Source: an uncultured Paracoccaceae bacterium
Lineage (GTDB): Bacteria; Pseudomonadota; Alphaproteobacteria; Rhodobacterales; Rhodobacteraceae
Assembly: GCA_947494675.1 (NCBI GenBank)
Contig: CANLVP010000001.1
Location: 1,364,001 to 1,428,000, forward strand
DNA: 64,000 bases
Direction of reading: 5' to 3'
How positions within the stretch are numbered: position 1 is the first letter of the stretch; each line of letters begins with the position of its first letter. Positions 25,911-34,023 of the stretch are shown piece after piece. The notes beneath the pieces are model-generated. The model saw nothing but the letters and a program-made list of their open reading frames with translations. It had not been told where the DNA came from and searched no databases. The translations under genes were made by a program, and so were the position numbers.

Positions 25911-26918
25911 ATGCCGATTACCAGCATAGGTGACATGTCCGCGAATTTTCAGTCGATGCGTCAAACCGGCCAAATCAAGTCGCAGCTACAGACCCTATCA
26001 CTTGAACTGTCGACCGGCCAAAAGTCGGACCTCACGACACACCTGCGTGGCGACACCTCTGAACTCAACGCGCTCGATCGTGAGCTTGCGGTGTTGGATG
26101 GCTTTGATCAAACGACGGTCGAACTGGCGCGTTTCTTATCGCGATCTCAGATTCAGTTGGATGCAGCAAACATGATCCGGAATGATCTCGCATCGGCACT
26201 GATCATTATAAACGACGAGACCCTCGCGCCAGATGTCGATAGGGCCGTCGCAGGCGCCCGATCTGATTTCACGACAATGGTGAACCTCTTCAATGGGCGT
26301 GATGGTGATCGAAGCCTGTTTGCAGGCCGAACGGTTGACAGCGATGCATTGGCCGATGCCGAAGATATGTTGGCGGATATGGTCACCGCAATCGGTGGCG
26401 CCACAGATGCCGCGACAATTGAAGCAGCGGTTTCAAACTGGTTTGACGATCCCGCTGGTGGCTTTGTGACTATGGGATATCTGGGCGATACCGGCGCAGA
26501 TTTGTCGCGAAAGATCAGCGCGACAGAAACGTTGACTTTGGACATGCGGGCCGATGACCCTGGTATCAAAGAGGTGCTAAAGGGTGCTGCGATGGCGGCG
26601 ATTGCGGATGTTTTGGCGCCGACTCTCACACGGGTAGATCAGGCACAGCTTGCGCGGGCGGGTGCAGATACGCTGCTCGCGTCGTCCACAGAATTCGTTC
26701 AATTGCAATCGCGGATTGGCGAAAATGAAGAACGGATTGTTCTGGCGCAAACCAATCAAACTGCGCAACGCACGTCATTTAGCCTAGCGCGCAATGACAT
26801 TGCTTTGGCCGATCCGTTTGCGACCGCGACGCTCCTGCAAGATATGCAACGCCAATTGGAATTGCAGTTCGCAACAACCGCCCGGATGTCACAGCTTAGC
26901 TTGGTGAATTACCTATGA
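25911..26918 (+). CDS. flgL: Hook-filament junction protein FlgL (HAP3)
   Basis: 335 residues, flagellin-like. The N-terminal segment MPITSIGDMSANFQSMRQTGQIKSQ is cut by LSTGQKSDL, and the C-terminal helix FATATLLQDMQRQLELQFATTARM pairs with it. The domain in between is short. Flagellin is encoded elsewhere in the cluster, and this gene follows flgK directly, so FlgL is the best call. The stop overlaps the flgI start (ATGA). Confidence 0.87.
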   Translation: MPITSIGDMSANFQSMRQTGQIKSQLQTLSLELSTGQKSDLTTHLRGDTSELNALDRELAVLDGFDQTTVELARFLSRSQIQLDAANMIRNDLASALIIINDETLAPDVDRAVAGARSDFTTMVNLFNGRDGDRSLFAGRTVDSDALADAEDMLADMVTAIGGATDAATIEAAVSNWFDDPAGGFVTMGYLGDTGADLSRKISATETLTLDMRADDPGIKEVLKGAAMAAIADVLAPTLTRVDQAQLARAGADTLLASSTEFVQLQSRIGENEERIVLAQTNQTAQRTSFSLARNDIALADPFATATLLQDMQRQLELQFATTARMSQLSLVNYL

Positions 26919-28024
26919 AGAACGTCCTTCAATGCCTCCTCATTCTGACGCTGACTCTTTGGCAAACAGCGAGCTCTGCAGCTCCAGTGAGGTTAAAAGA
27001 TCTCGTCGAATTTGATGGTGTTCGAACCAACGATTTGGTTGGTTATGGACTGGTGGTCGGTCTGAATGGGACCGGGGATGGGTTGAGAAATTCACCTTTC
27101 ACCGAAGAGATCATGGTGAATATTCTCGAGCGGCTCGGCGTGAACGTCACGGGTGAGCAGTTTCGCCCCAAGAACGTCGCGGCGGTGCTGGTGACAGCAT
27201 CGCTACCACCCTTTGCGCGAGCCGGAAGTCCCATTGACGTAACCGTTTCAGCGATCGGCGACGCGAGTAGCCTGCTTGGCGGAACACTCATCATGACCCC
27301 GCTGAATGCTGCCGACGGGGAGATTTACGCCGTTGCACAAGGGACCATTATTGCGGGTGGAATTTCTGCAGAAGGCGATGCAGCACGCGTCGTCCAGGGT
27401 GTTCCGACCGCCGGCACCATCCCAAGTGGTGCGACAGTAGAGAGGGAGGTTGCTTTCGACTTTGGCGGGTTATCGACCCTCCGGTTGGCGTTACGGACAC
27501 CTGACTTTACGACGGCTGCGCGTATCGAATCTGCGATCAACCAGAATTTCGGCAGGCCGGTTGCGATGATGATTGATGCGGGCACGGTCCGCCTCGACAT
27601 TGATGGCATGCATATGGCGTCACCGGCACATGCGTTGGGGCGTATTGAGAATATTCTTGTCGTGCCTGAAAGACGTGCGCGGGTCGTCGTCGATCAGCGG
27701 TCGGGCACAATTGTGATGGGTGAAGATGTGCGCATCAGCAGGGTTGCGGTAAGCCAAGGCAATTTGACGCTGCGGATCCAGGAGTCCCCATTGGTGTCAC
27801 AACCCAATCCGTTTTCTCCAGGGGAAACCGTCGTCGTCCCACGAACCAACGCAGCAATTGATCAAGAACCGGGTACCGGACTTGCGATGATTCCCGATGG
27901 AACTTCTCTCAGCCAAGTCATCGCAGGTTTGAACGCACTTGGCGTGGCACCTCACGACATGATCGACATTTTGAAGAGCATCAAAGCGAGCGGCGCGCTC
28001 CATGCCGAGTTCATTGTCCAATAG
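26915..28024 (+). CDS. flgI: Flagellar P-ring protein FlgI
   Basis: 369 residues with a signal peptide (about residues 1-22, cut after SSA). It forms the periplasmic P-ring around the rod. The mature protein begins APVRLKDLVEFDGVRTNDLVGYGLVVGLNGTGDG, the family hallmark, and ends DMIDILKSIKASGALHAEFIVQ. It is the last gene before the strand switch; a 308-base spacer follows. Confidence 0.95.
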   Translation: MKNVLQCLLILTLTLWQTASSAAPVRLKDLVEFDGVRTNDLVGYGLVVGLNGTGDGLRNSPFTEEIMVNILERLGVNVTGEQFRPKNVAAVLVTASLPPFARAGSPIDVTVSAIGDASSLLGGTLIMTPLNAADGEIYAVAQGTIIAGGISAEGDAARVVQGVPTAGTIPSGATVEREVAFDFGGLSTLRLALRTPDFTTAARIESAINQNFGRPVAMMIDAGTVRLDIDGMHMASPAHALGRIENILVVPERRARVVVDQRSGTIVMGEDVRISRVAVSQGNLTLRIQESPLVSQPNPFSPGETVVVPRTNAAIDQEPGTGLAMIPDGTSLSQVIAGLNALGVAPHDMIDILKSIKASGALHAEFIVQ

Positions 28025-28332
28025 TAGAGGCTTCCTAGATTTTGACGGGTCGTGACCGGCGCGTCCAGCAACCAGCGGTCGTTTTTGGATTGGGCCTGGC
28101 TAGGTACGAACTGGATTTGGGATATATTGGGTGCCGGTGGTGGCAGCTTCGATATGTAGTTGGAAACCCTGTTGCGTTCATGGGGGGTCAAGAGGCAACC
28201 TGCGCCTTTCAGAATGAGTGACCACTTCACCACTTTGGGGTTTGTGCTCGTCTTTGGGACAGTTGATCTGGTGGAATTGGGCGAGTTTGGTGAAGCATTG
28301 CAGGGTGAGAGGTGGGGCCGGTGCAAGAGTGT
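28025..28332. other. 308-base spacer between convergent flgI and fliP
   Basis: No convincing gene. The minus strand is open from 28326 across the spacer into flgI (124 codons), but the translation shows no domain and the part over flgI is a shadow. There is no T-rich terminator hairpin that I can see. This is the longest gap in the otherwise tightly packed flagellar block and may be a decayed insertion. Confidence 0.5.
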
Positions 28333-29085
28333 TTAACTATAGCCTCTCACCAAGCTTGCTGCGATCAATGCCCATCCGTCAGCGACGACAAAGAACCCTA
28401 GCTTGAAGGGTAGCGAGACGATTGCTGGCGGCACCATCATCATGCCCATCGACATCAAGACGGCTGCGACGACCAGGTCGATGATGAGAAACGGTAAAAA
28501 AATCATGAACCCAACCTGAAATGCGTGCTCAATTTCGCTTAACAAGAATGATGGGACCAAGACAGACAGTGGCGCGTTGAGAGGCGCAAGACCTGCCTCA
28601 AGATCCGGTCGGAGTGAGGCGAGCTCGGCGAGTGTTTTGACGTCGACACGGGCCGCCATGAATTCTCGAAGAGGGGCCATCGCACGCAAGAACCCGTCCT
28701 CAATCGGTAAGAGGCCGTCCATCATGGGCTTCACGCCGTTCAACCAACTTTCGGTGAAAACTGGTTCCATCACGAAGTAGGTCAGAAAAAGCGCAAGCGA
28801 TACCATCAACATGTTTGGTGGCGACTGCTGTAGGCCAATGGCCTGACGCAGGATCGCCAGGACCGTCACGATGAACGGAAAGCAAGTCACCATGATTGCG
28901 ATCCCGGGCACGAGGCTGAGCACCGTGACCAAGGTCAGCAATTGCACCGAACGGGTCGCAAGTGACCCATCTTCGCCCAAGGTCACCGTCAGTTCTTGCG
29001 CCATTGCCGGTGTCGCAAACGCCAAGACACAAAGAGCGAGAGCGAGGGAAAGGCTGCGCCCCTTATGCAAGATCACGCGTATCAC
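28333..29085 (-). CDS. fliP: Flagellar export gate protein FliP
   Basis: 250 residues with a cleavable signal (about residues 1-29, ending MAQ) and four membrane helices, normal for FliP. Family blocks include FPFIVTVLAILRQAIGLQQSPPN, FLLSEIEHAFQVGFMIFLPF and the C-terminal LPFKLGFFVVADGW. It forms the core of the type III export gate with FliQ and FliR. It overlaps the 3' end of fliN by 23 bases. Confidence 0.95.
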   Translation of the reverse strand: MIRVILHKGRSLSLALALCVLAFATPAMAQELTVTLGEDGSLATRSVQLLTLVTVLSLVPGIAIMVTCFPFIVTVLAILRQAIGLQQSPPNMLMVSLALFLTYFVMEPVFTESWLNGVKPMMDGLLPIEDGFLRAMAPLREFMAARVDVKTLAELASLRPDLEAGLAPLNAPLSVLVPSFLLSEIEHAFQVGFMIFLPFLIIDLVVAAVLMSMGMMMVPPAIVSLPFKLGFFVVADGWALIAASLVRGYS

Positions 29086-29371
29086 TAATCACTTCCGTCA
29101 GCCGTACGGCCAATTGCCCTTGGTCCGCGCCTTCAAGTTCCTGCAACTCACCGCGCGCAATCAAGCGATCCCCGACATAGAGCTCGACAGGGTCATCGAT
29201 GCGACGGTCCAAGGGCATCACCGCGTTCTGACTCAGGGCGAGAAGCTCTTTGATCGGGGGACGCGCCTTTCCGACCGAGACCGTGATTTCGATGGGAATT
29301 TTGTGCAAAAGGCTTGATCCATTGGTGGCGGGCGGCGCATCGTCTGGTGTTGCAATGTCAACTTCATCCAT
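29063..29371 (-). CDS. fliN: Flagellar motor switch protein FliN
   Basis: 102 residues consisting almost only of the SpoA (surface presentation of antigens) domain: IPIEITVSVGKARPPIKELLAL, VELYVGDRLIARGELQ, RLTEVI. The ATG at 29371 overlaps the end of the FliH-like gene by eight bases. It is part of the C-ring. FliM and FliG genes, its usual partners, are not next to it. Confidence 0.9.
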   Translation of the reverse strand: MDEVDIATPDDAPPATNGSSLLHKIPIEITVSVGKARPPIKELLALSQNAVMPLDRRIDDPVELYVGDRLIARGELQELEGADQGQLAVRLTEVISDTRDLA

Positions 29372-29930
29372 GATCAGCGTGCTCCTGTGTGGTGTCGATA
29401 AAGCCGGCCAGCGTGTCCTGAATGCCGGTGAGAACCGCATCGACGTCAATTGCGGTTTCAACCTTGCCCCGTTGAATAAGAGCGGCATGTGCGGGCTGAT
29501 CCGCGCGGGACGTGACCGCCAATTCTTGCATATTGAGATCCGTCAAGATTTGCGTGACCGCCGAGACTTGGCCGGGGTGCAACACCAATTGGCAAGGTTG
29601 CTGCATGTCTTGGGCTGCAGCCGATTGGAGCTGTTCAATCAGTTGCGCGCGAAATACCGCATCCACACTCTTGGGCAGGATCAAGCCAACGAGTGTTTCA
29701 AAGAACGGCACCAGGCCCTGCAAGATGACGTGACGGGCTTCTGCAAACCCGAAGGAAAGATCTTCCAGCGATTGGATCAATGCGCGATCAACGGACGCTT
29801 GGTCGGCCTTTGCTGCCGCCATTCCAGCCTCAAACCCGGCGTCGTATCCGGGCAAGGTTTCGACGCCGGACGGCGCGTTGTCACAAAGATCAGGTTCCGC
29901 AAAGTCCTGTAAGGCTAACAAAAGTGCCAT
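29364..29930 (-). CDS. fliH: FliH-like flagellar export regulator
   Basis: 188 residues. FliH binds the export ATPase FliI and links it to the C-ring. Recognition rests on the position between fliF and fliN, the helical N-terminal half with GYDAGFEAGMAAAKADQAS (the Gly-repeat type helix seen in FliH), and a C-terminal domain with LVLHPGQVSAVTQIL. Sequence conservation in this family is low. Two-base gap to fliF. Confidence 0.75.
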   Translation of the reverse strand: MALLLALQDFAEPDLCDNAPSGVETLPGYDAGFEAGMAAAKADQASVDRALIQSLEDLSFGFAEARHVILQGLVPFFETLVGLILPKSVDAVFRAQLIEQLQSAAAQDMQQPCQLVLHPGQVSAVTQILTDLNMQELAVTSRADQPAHAALIQRGKVETAIDVDAVLTGIQDTLAGFIDTTQEHADHG

Positions 29931-29932
29931 GA

Positions 29933-31492
29933 TTATGCCTTTTCAGTTGGTGTGGGTTCTTCCATCCAATCCTGGAGGATTTGGACAGTTTCGGTTTCAC
30001 GCTCTGCAATCATTTCGCGCAGGCGGGCGACTGCGTCAGGTGGCGCGACCGATCCTTCGATCATTGCGGCGCCTTCTGGGCCAAGCGCCACCGCCTCGCC
30101 CTCTGCCATGTTTGATGGCGCAGGCAACGATGGCTGATCCGCGAGAGGCTGGGCGTTGGTCAGAACGGGGCGCACAACAAAGAGCCCCAGGATCAATGCG
30201 ACCAGCGCCGCGACCCCAATCTGGATCAATTGCATGACGTTCAAAGGCTGATTGAGGATGCCACCGGCGACGGCCTCTGAACCCAATGTCGGGAGCGGAT
30301 CGAAAGGCAAGGCGCGTAAGGTCAAAACATCGCCGCGTTCTGGATCAAGCCCAACGGCTGAGGCGACAAGCTCTTCGAGATCCGCAAGCTCTTCTGCGGA
30401 GCGCGGCGTGCTTTCCACGGAGCCGTCCGCATTGACGGTCTGCGCTTCATTGACCAGCACAGCGACGGTCAGCCGCTTGATATCGCCCGGCGCGCGCACG
30501 ACTTGACGTTCGGTCTGCGAAATTTCGTAGTTTGTGAGCGCGCGCGTCTCGCTGTTGTCATTGCTTGATGAGCCGCTGTTCGCGCCGGCATCGCCATCAG
30601 GTAGATTTGACGCAACGGTGACGTCTCCGCCGCGACTGTCTTGCGCCTTGGTTTCGCTTTCTGTCACTTCGGTGCTGATTGCGACACGGCTATCGGGGTC
30701 AATCAGCCGCTCTGTGATCGATTCGCTTTCCGTGACCGTGTCGACTGTGATTTCGACCACCGCGTTGCCGGGGCCCACCCGCGCTGCAAGCAAGCGTTCG
30801 GCTTGTTCCCGCAGCACCACGGCTTTTGCGTCACCCGCGGCTGCGACGGGCGCGCCAGCCGCATCCGACATCAACCCACCCCGGTCGTCGATCACTGCGA
30901 CGTCGTTCGGGTCCAGCCCCGAGACGGCAGCGGCGACAAGGTATTGAAATGCCTTGATTTGTTGCCCCGACAGCGCATTTCCCGCCGTCGTAACAGTCAC
31001 GGCTGCGGTCGCTTTTTGGTTGCGGGCAAATGCGCGGCTGCTGGGGGTCGAGATATGGACACGTGCGGCCCGAACAACGGGGCTGGCCAAGATCGTGCGC
31101 GCCAGTTCGCCTTCGCGCGCGCGCCAATAAGCGGCATCAAACATCTGGCTCGTTGTGCCGAAACCTGACAGTCCATCCAACAGCTCATAGCCCTGTGCAC
31201 CTGCTGAGGGCAGACCCTCACCAGCGAGCGACATCCGGAGCGAATCGCGTACAGCCGCATCGACGTAGATCGCCCCGCCGCGCACTTCATAGACAACTCC
31301 GCGTGCGTCGAGTGCTGTGATGACTTCACCTGCGGCTGTGGTCTCCAACCCGCCATAAAGAAGTGTCAGATCCTTTTGTGACGCGGAGCGCGCGACGAAA
31401 ATGACGGCAAAAAAGACCGCAACCGTCGCCCCGATGACCACCAGACGACGTCCTGCACTTAATGTTGACCACACAGATAAAAGATTCTGCAC
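29933..31492 (-). CDS. fliF: Flagellar MS-ring protein FliF
   Basis: 519 residues. Membrane helices lie near residues 18-38 (LVVIGATVAVFFAVIFVA) and 430-450 (IGVAALVALILGLFVVRP). The periplasmic part carries ring-building motifs (EGELARTILASPVVRAARVH; ALTNYEISQTERQVV). The C-terminal cytoplasmic tail, which normally binds FliG, ends ILQDWMEEPTPTEKA. It is transcribed divergently from fliL across a 123-base region with a CtrA-like site. Confidence 0.95.
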   Translation of the reverse strand: MQNLLSVWSTLSAGRRLVVIGATVAVFFAVIFVARSASQKDLTLLYGGLETTAAGEVITALDARGVVYEVRGGAIYVDAAVRDSLRMSLAGEGLPSAGAQGYELLDGLSGFGTTSQMFDAAYWRAREGELARTILASPVVRAARVHISTPSSRAFARNQKATAAVTVTTAGNALSGQQIKAFQYLVAAAVSGLDPNDVAVIDDRGGLMSDAAGAPVAAAGDAKAVVLREQAERLLAARVGPGNAVVEITVDTVTESESITERLIDPDSRVAISTEVTESETKAQDSRGGDVTVASNLPDGDAGANSGSSSNDNSETRALTNYEISQTERQVVRAPGDIKRLTVAVLVNEAQTVNADGSVESTPRSAEELADLEELVASAVGLDPERGDVLTLRALPFDPLPTLGSEAVAGGILNQPLNVMQLIQIGVAALVALILGLFVVRPVLTNAQPLADQPSLPAPSNMAEGEAVALGPEGAAMIEGSVAPPDAVARLREMIAERETETVQILQDWMEEPTPTEKA

Positions 31493-31552
31493 TTGGATTC
31501 TCCAGTTCAGCCGGACGTTCTGCCCGTTAATCTGCTTATGACCTCAACAGAC

Positions 31553-31567
31553 TTAACAATCGGTTAG
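31553..31567. promoter_or_regulatory. CtrA-like site between fliF and fliL (TTAA-N7-TTAG)
   Basis: TTAA-N7-TTAG at 31553-31567 has exact half-site spacing with one deviating base from the CtrA consensus. It lies in the divergent fliF/fliL region, 49 bases before the fliL start and about 60 before fliF. It could serve both directions. Confidence 0.55.
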
Positions 31568-31615
31568 GGCTTGCACGTTTATGACGGGGCAACCGGAAAA
31601 ACTGTGAGGCCCGCT

Positions 31616-32137
31616 ATGTCTGCCGTTGCTGATCCAGAGGTCGAAGCGCCTGCAAAGAAGTCGAAATTGCCTTTGATACTTGGGCTTGTCCTTGCGATTG
31701 CAGGCGGCGGGGGCGGCTTTTTCGCGGTGAATTCCGGGATGATCCTGGGCAGCGGCGAATCGGGTGATGAGCAGGCTCATGCAAATGGCGATACGCATGC
31801 CGAAGCTGATGGCGAAGGCGCAGGCACCGACATGCCATCGGCGGCATTTGTGCCCCTTGATCCGCTGGTGATTTCAATCGCGGGCACGGGTGAGACGCGG
31901 TTTTTACGATTTGGCGCACAACTTGAGGTGCCGCCGGAGCATGAGGCAGAAGTGACCGCGATCCTGCCGCGTGTCGTTGATGTTTTGAATGGATACCTGC
32001 GCGCCGTTGATCTGGAAGAATTGTCCGATCCTGACGTGCTGGTGCGCTTGCGGGGCCAGATGCTCCGCCGGGTGCAGGTTGTCACCGGGCCCAATCAGGT
32101 CCGTGATTTGCTGATTATGGAATTTGTGCTGAACTAG
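31616..32137 (+). CDS. fliL: Flagellar basal body protein FliL
   Basis: 173 residues: a short cytoplasmic N-terminus (MSAVADPEVEAPAKKSKL), one membrane helix (LILGLVLAIAGGGGGFFAVN), an acidic linker, and a periplasmic FliL domain ending QVRDLLIMEFVLN. It assists stator function. The ATG at 31616 follows GAGG at 31606-31609; 15 more codons upstream are open but lack a ribosome site. A second FliL-like gene is encoded at 40768-41277. Confidence 0.9.
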   Translation: MSAVADPEVEAPAKKSKLPLILGLVLAIAGGGGGFFAVNSGMILGSGESGDEQAHANGDTHAEADGEGAGTDMPSAAFVPLDPLVISIAGTGETRFLRFGAQLEVPPEHEAEVTAILPRVVDVLNGYLRAVDLEELSDPDVLVRLRGQMLRRVQVVTGPNQVRDLLIMEFVLN

Positions 32138-32149
32138 AAGGGGACGGCC

Positions 32150-32491
32150 ATGGCCTTTATTGCCGATATCTTGTTACTCGCTGGCGCGCTAGGTGCCGGA
32201 TTTTATTGCCATATCCTGTCCCGTCGTTTGCGGCGGTTCACTGATCTTGAAAGGGGTGTTGGCGGCGCGGTCGCTGTGCTTTCTGCGCAGGTCGACGATT
32301 TGGCCAAATCGCTTGAAGCGGCGCAAACAACGGCGTCGTCTTCTGTTGGAACGCTGACAGAAGTCAGTGCGCGCGCGGAAAAGGCGGCCCGCCATCTCGA
32401 ACTTTTGGTCGCTTCCATGCACGACCTGCCGGCGGAAGAACCGGCAGAGATGAACCCGTTCTATGTGCGTCAACCTGAGAACACGCAATGA
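32150..32491 (+). CDS. Small membrane-anchored flagellar-cluster protein (DUF6468-like)
   Basis: 113 residues. An N-terminal membrane helix (FIADILLLAGALGAGFYCHI) is followed by a helical, probably coiled-coil segment (LERGVGGAVAVLSAQVDDLAKSLEAAQ). It is conserved in position between fliL and the MotE-like gene in alphaproteobacteria; I recall a DUF6468 label but cannot verify it. It starts 12 bases after fliL and overlaps the next gene by four bases. The function is unknown; a basal-body accessory role is inferred from context. Confidence 0.7.
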   Translation: MAFIADILLLAGALGAGFYCHILSRRLRRFTDLERGVGGAVAVLSAQVDDLAKSLEAAQTTASSSVGTLTEVSARAEKAARHLELLVASMHDLPAEEPAEMNPFYVRQPENTQ

Positions 32492-33075
32492 CCAAAGCGA
32501 AAACACCACGTCGCAAACGCGGCACCCTGCACATACTTTGTGGTCTTTTGGTCGTGTCCGGCGTGTTACGCCTGTCATCGACGGGGATGGCGGTGGCTGA
32601 AAGCGCTGTCGTGACGGAAACGCCCGCGATTGTCGAAGCCTCGCAATCCGTTGCGCCTGAACCAAAAATGGAGGCTGACGGGTTGCTTCGCGCATTGCAG
32701 GAACGCGAAGCACGACTGGCCACGCGAGAGGCGCAATTTGCAGACCGGATGCAGGCGTTACGCTTGGCCGAAACCGAAATCGCAGAACAACTTGCCGCTT
32801 TGACTGCAGCCGAAGAAGCCTTGCGCGCAACGATCGCGCTCGCCGATTCGGCGGCAGAATCCGATTTGGAACGGTTGACGCGGGTCTATGAGAACATGAA
32901 GCCCAAGGATGCGGCGGAGTTGTTTGAGCAGATGACACCAGATTTCGCGGCGGGCTTTTTGGGCATGATGGAACCGGTTGCTGCGGCACAAATCATGACG
33001 TTGATTTCACCCGAAACGGCTTATTCCATCAGCGCGGTTCTTGCTGGGCGAAATGCAAACGTCCCAACGCAGTGA
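32488..33075 (+). CDS. MotE-like/MgtE N-domain flagellar chaperone
   Basis: 195 residues. Probable N-terminal membrane anchor (HILCGLLVVSGVLRLS), a long coiled coil (ALQEREARLATREAQFADRM), and a C-terminal MgtE-N-like helical domain with VYENMKPKDAAELFEQM and FAAGFLGMMEPVAAAQIM. In Sinorhizobium, MotE is a periplasmic chaperone for MotC. Its start overlaps the preceding stop, and motA follows 78 bases later. Confidence 0.75.
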   Translation: MTKAKTPRRKRGTLHILCGLLVVSGVLRLSSTGMAVAESAVVTETPAIVEASQSVAPEPKMEADGLLRALQEREARLATREAQFADRMQALRLAETEIAEQLAALTAAEEALRATIALADSAAESDLERLTRVYENMKPKDAAELFEQMTPDFAAGFLGMMEPVAAAQIMTLISPETAYSISAVLAGRNANVPTQ

Positions 33076-33153
33076 TCCGCACGCTTCCTTAACTTCCTTG
33101 ATGCAAACTAAGTGCGCGGCTGTTCGTCGCGCGGGTAAAAGAGGACTTCGCAT

Positions 33154-34023
33154 ATGATTGGCCTGATTGGCATCGTTATCGTCTTCGGCATGGTGTTCGG
33201 TGGCTATATTCTGGCTGGCGGCAAGATGGGGATCATCCTCAAGGCCTTGCCGTTTGAGATGATCATGATCGGCGGCGCCGCCGTGGGTGCCTTCGTTATT
33301 GCCAACGATATGAGCGGGATCAAGCATACGCTCGCGGACATCGGCAAAGTATTTAAAGGCCCAAAGTGGAAGCGCCAGGATTACACCGACTTGATGTGCC
33401 TGATGTTCGAACTGATCCGCGTGGCCCGTGCCAACCCGGTGGAGCTTGAGGGGCATATCGAAGCCCCGGACGAGAGCGCTGTCTTTGCAAAATATCCCCG
33501 GCTGCTGAAGGACAAGGACTCCATTTCCTTGATCTGCGATACCATGCGTTCGGCTTCGATGAACTATGACGATCCGCATCAAGTGGAAGAAGTGTTGGAA
33601 AAGCGGATTGAGGCGACGCTGCATCACAAAATGCACTCTAGCCATGCCTTGCAGACGATTGCCGATGGTCTGCCAGCACTGGGGATTGTTGCCGCGGTTT
33701 TGGGCGTGATCAAGACGATGGGCTCGATCGATCAACCGCCTGAAGTTCTGGGCAAATTGATCGGTGGTGCGCTTGTCGGCACATTCCTTGGCGTGTTTTT
33801 GGCCTACGGTTTGGTTGGACCCTTCTCTGTGCGGGTCAAATCCGTGACCGAAGAAGACGCGCACTTTCAGCAATTGATCCGTGAAATCCTGATAGCCAAT
33901 CTGCATCGTCATGCACCCAATATCTGTATTGAGGTTGGCCGACAAAACACGCCGTCCCATCTCCGCCCTGACTTCGGTGAGCTTGAAGAGGCGCTGAAGT
34001 CCGTGAAGCAAGAGGCCGCCTAA
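33154..34023 (+). CDS. motA: Flagellar stator protein MotA
   Basis: 289 residues with four membrane helices: two near the start (MIGLIGIVIVFGMVFGGYIL; MIMIGGAAVGAFVIA) and two in the C-terminal half around GLPALGIVAAVLGVIKTMG and GTFLGVFLAYGLVGPFSV. The cytoplasmic loop in between carries charged residues that contact the rotor. AAGAGG precedes the ATG. The following gene starts at the base after its stop codon. Confidence 0.95.
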   Translation: MIGLIGIVIVFGMVFGGYILAGGKMGIILKALPFEMIMIGGAAVGAFVIANDMSGIKHTLADIGKVFKGPKWKRQDYTDLMCLMFELIRVARANPVELEGHIEAPDESAVFAKYPRLLKDKDSISLICDTMRSASMNYDDPHQVEEVLEKRIEATLHHKMHSSHALQTIADGLPALGIVAAVLGVIKTMGSIDQPPEVLGKLIGGALVGTFLGVFLAYGLVGPFSVRVKSVTEEDAHFQQLIREILIANLHRHAPNICIEVGRQNTPSHLRPDFGELEEALKSVKQEAA

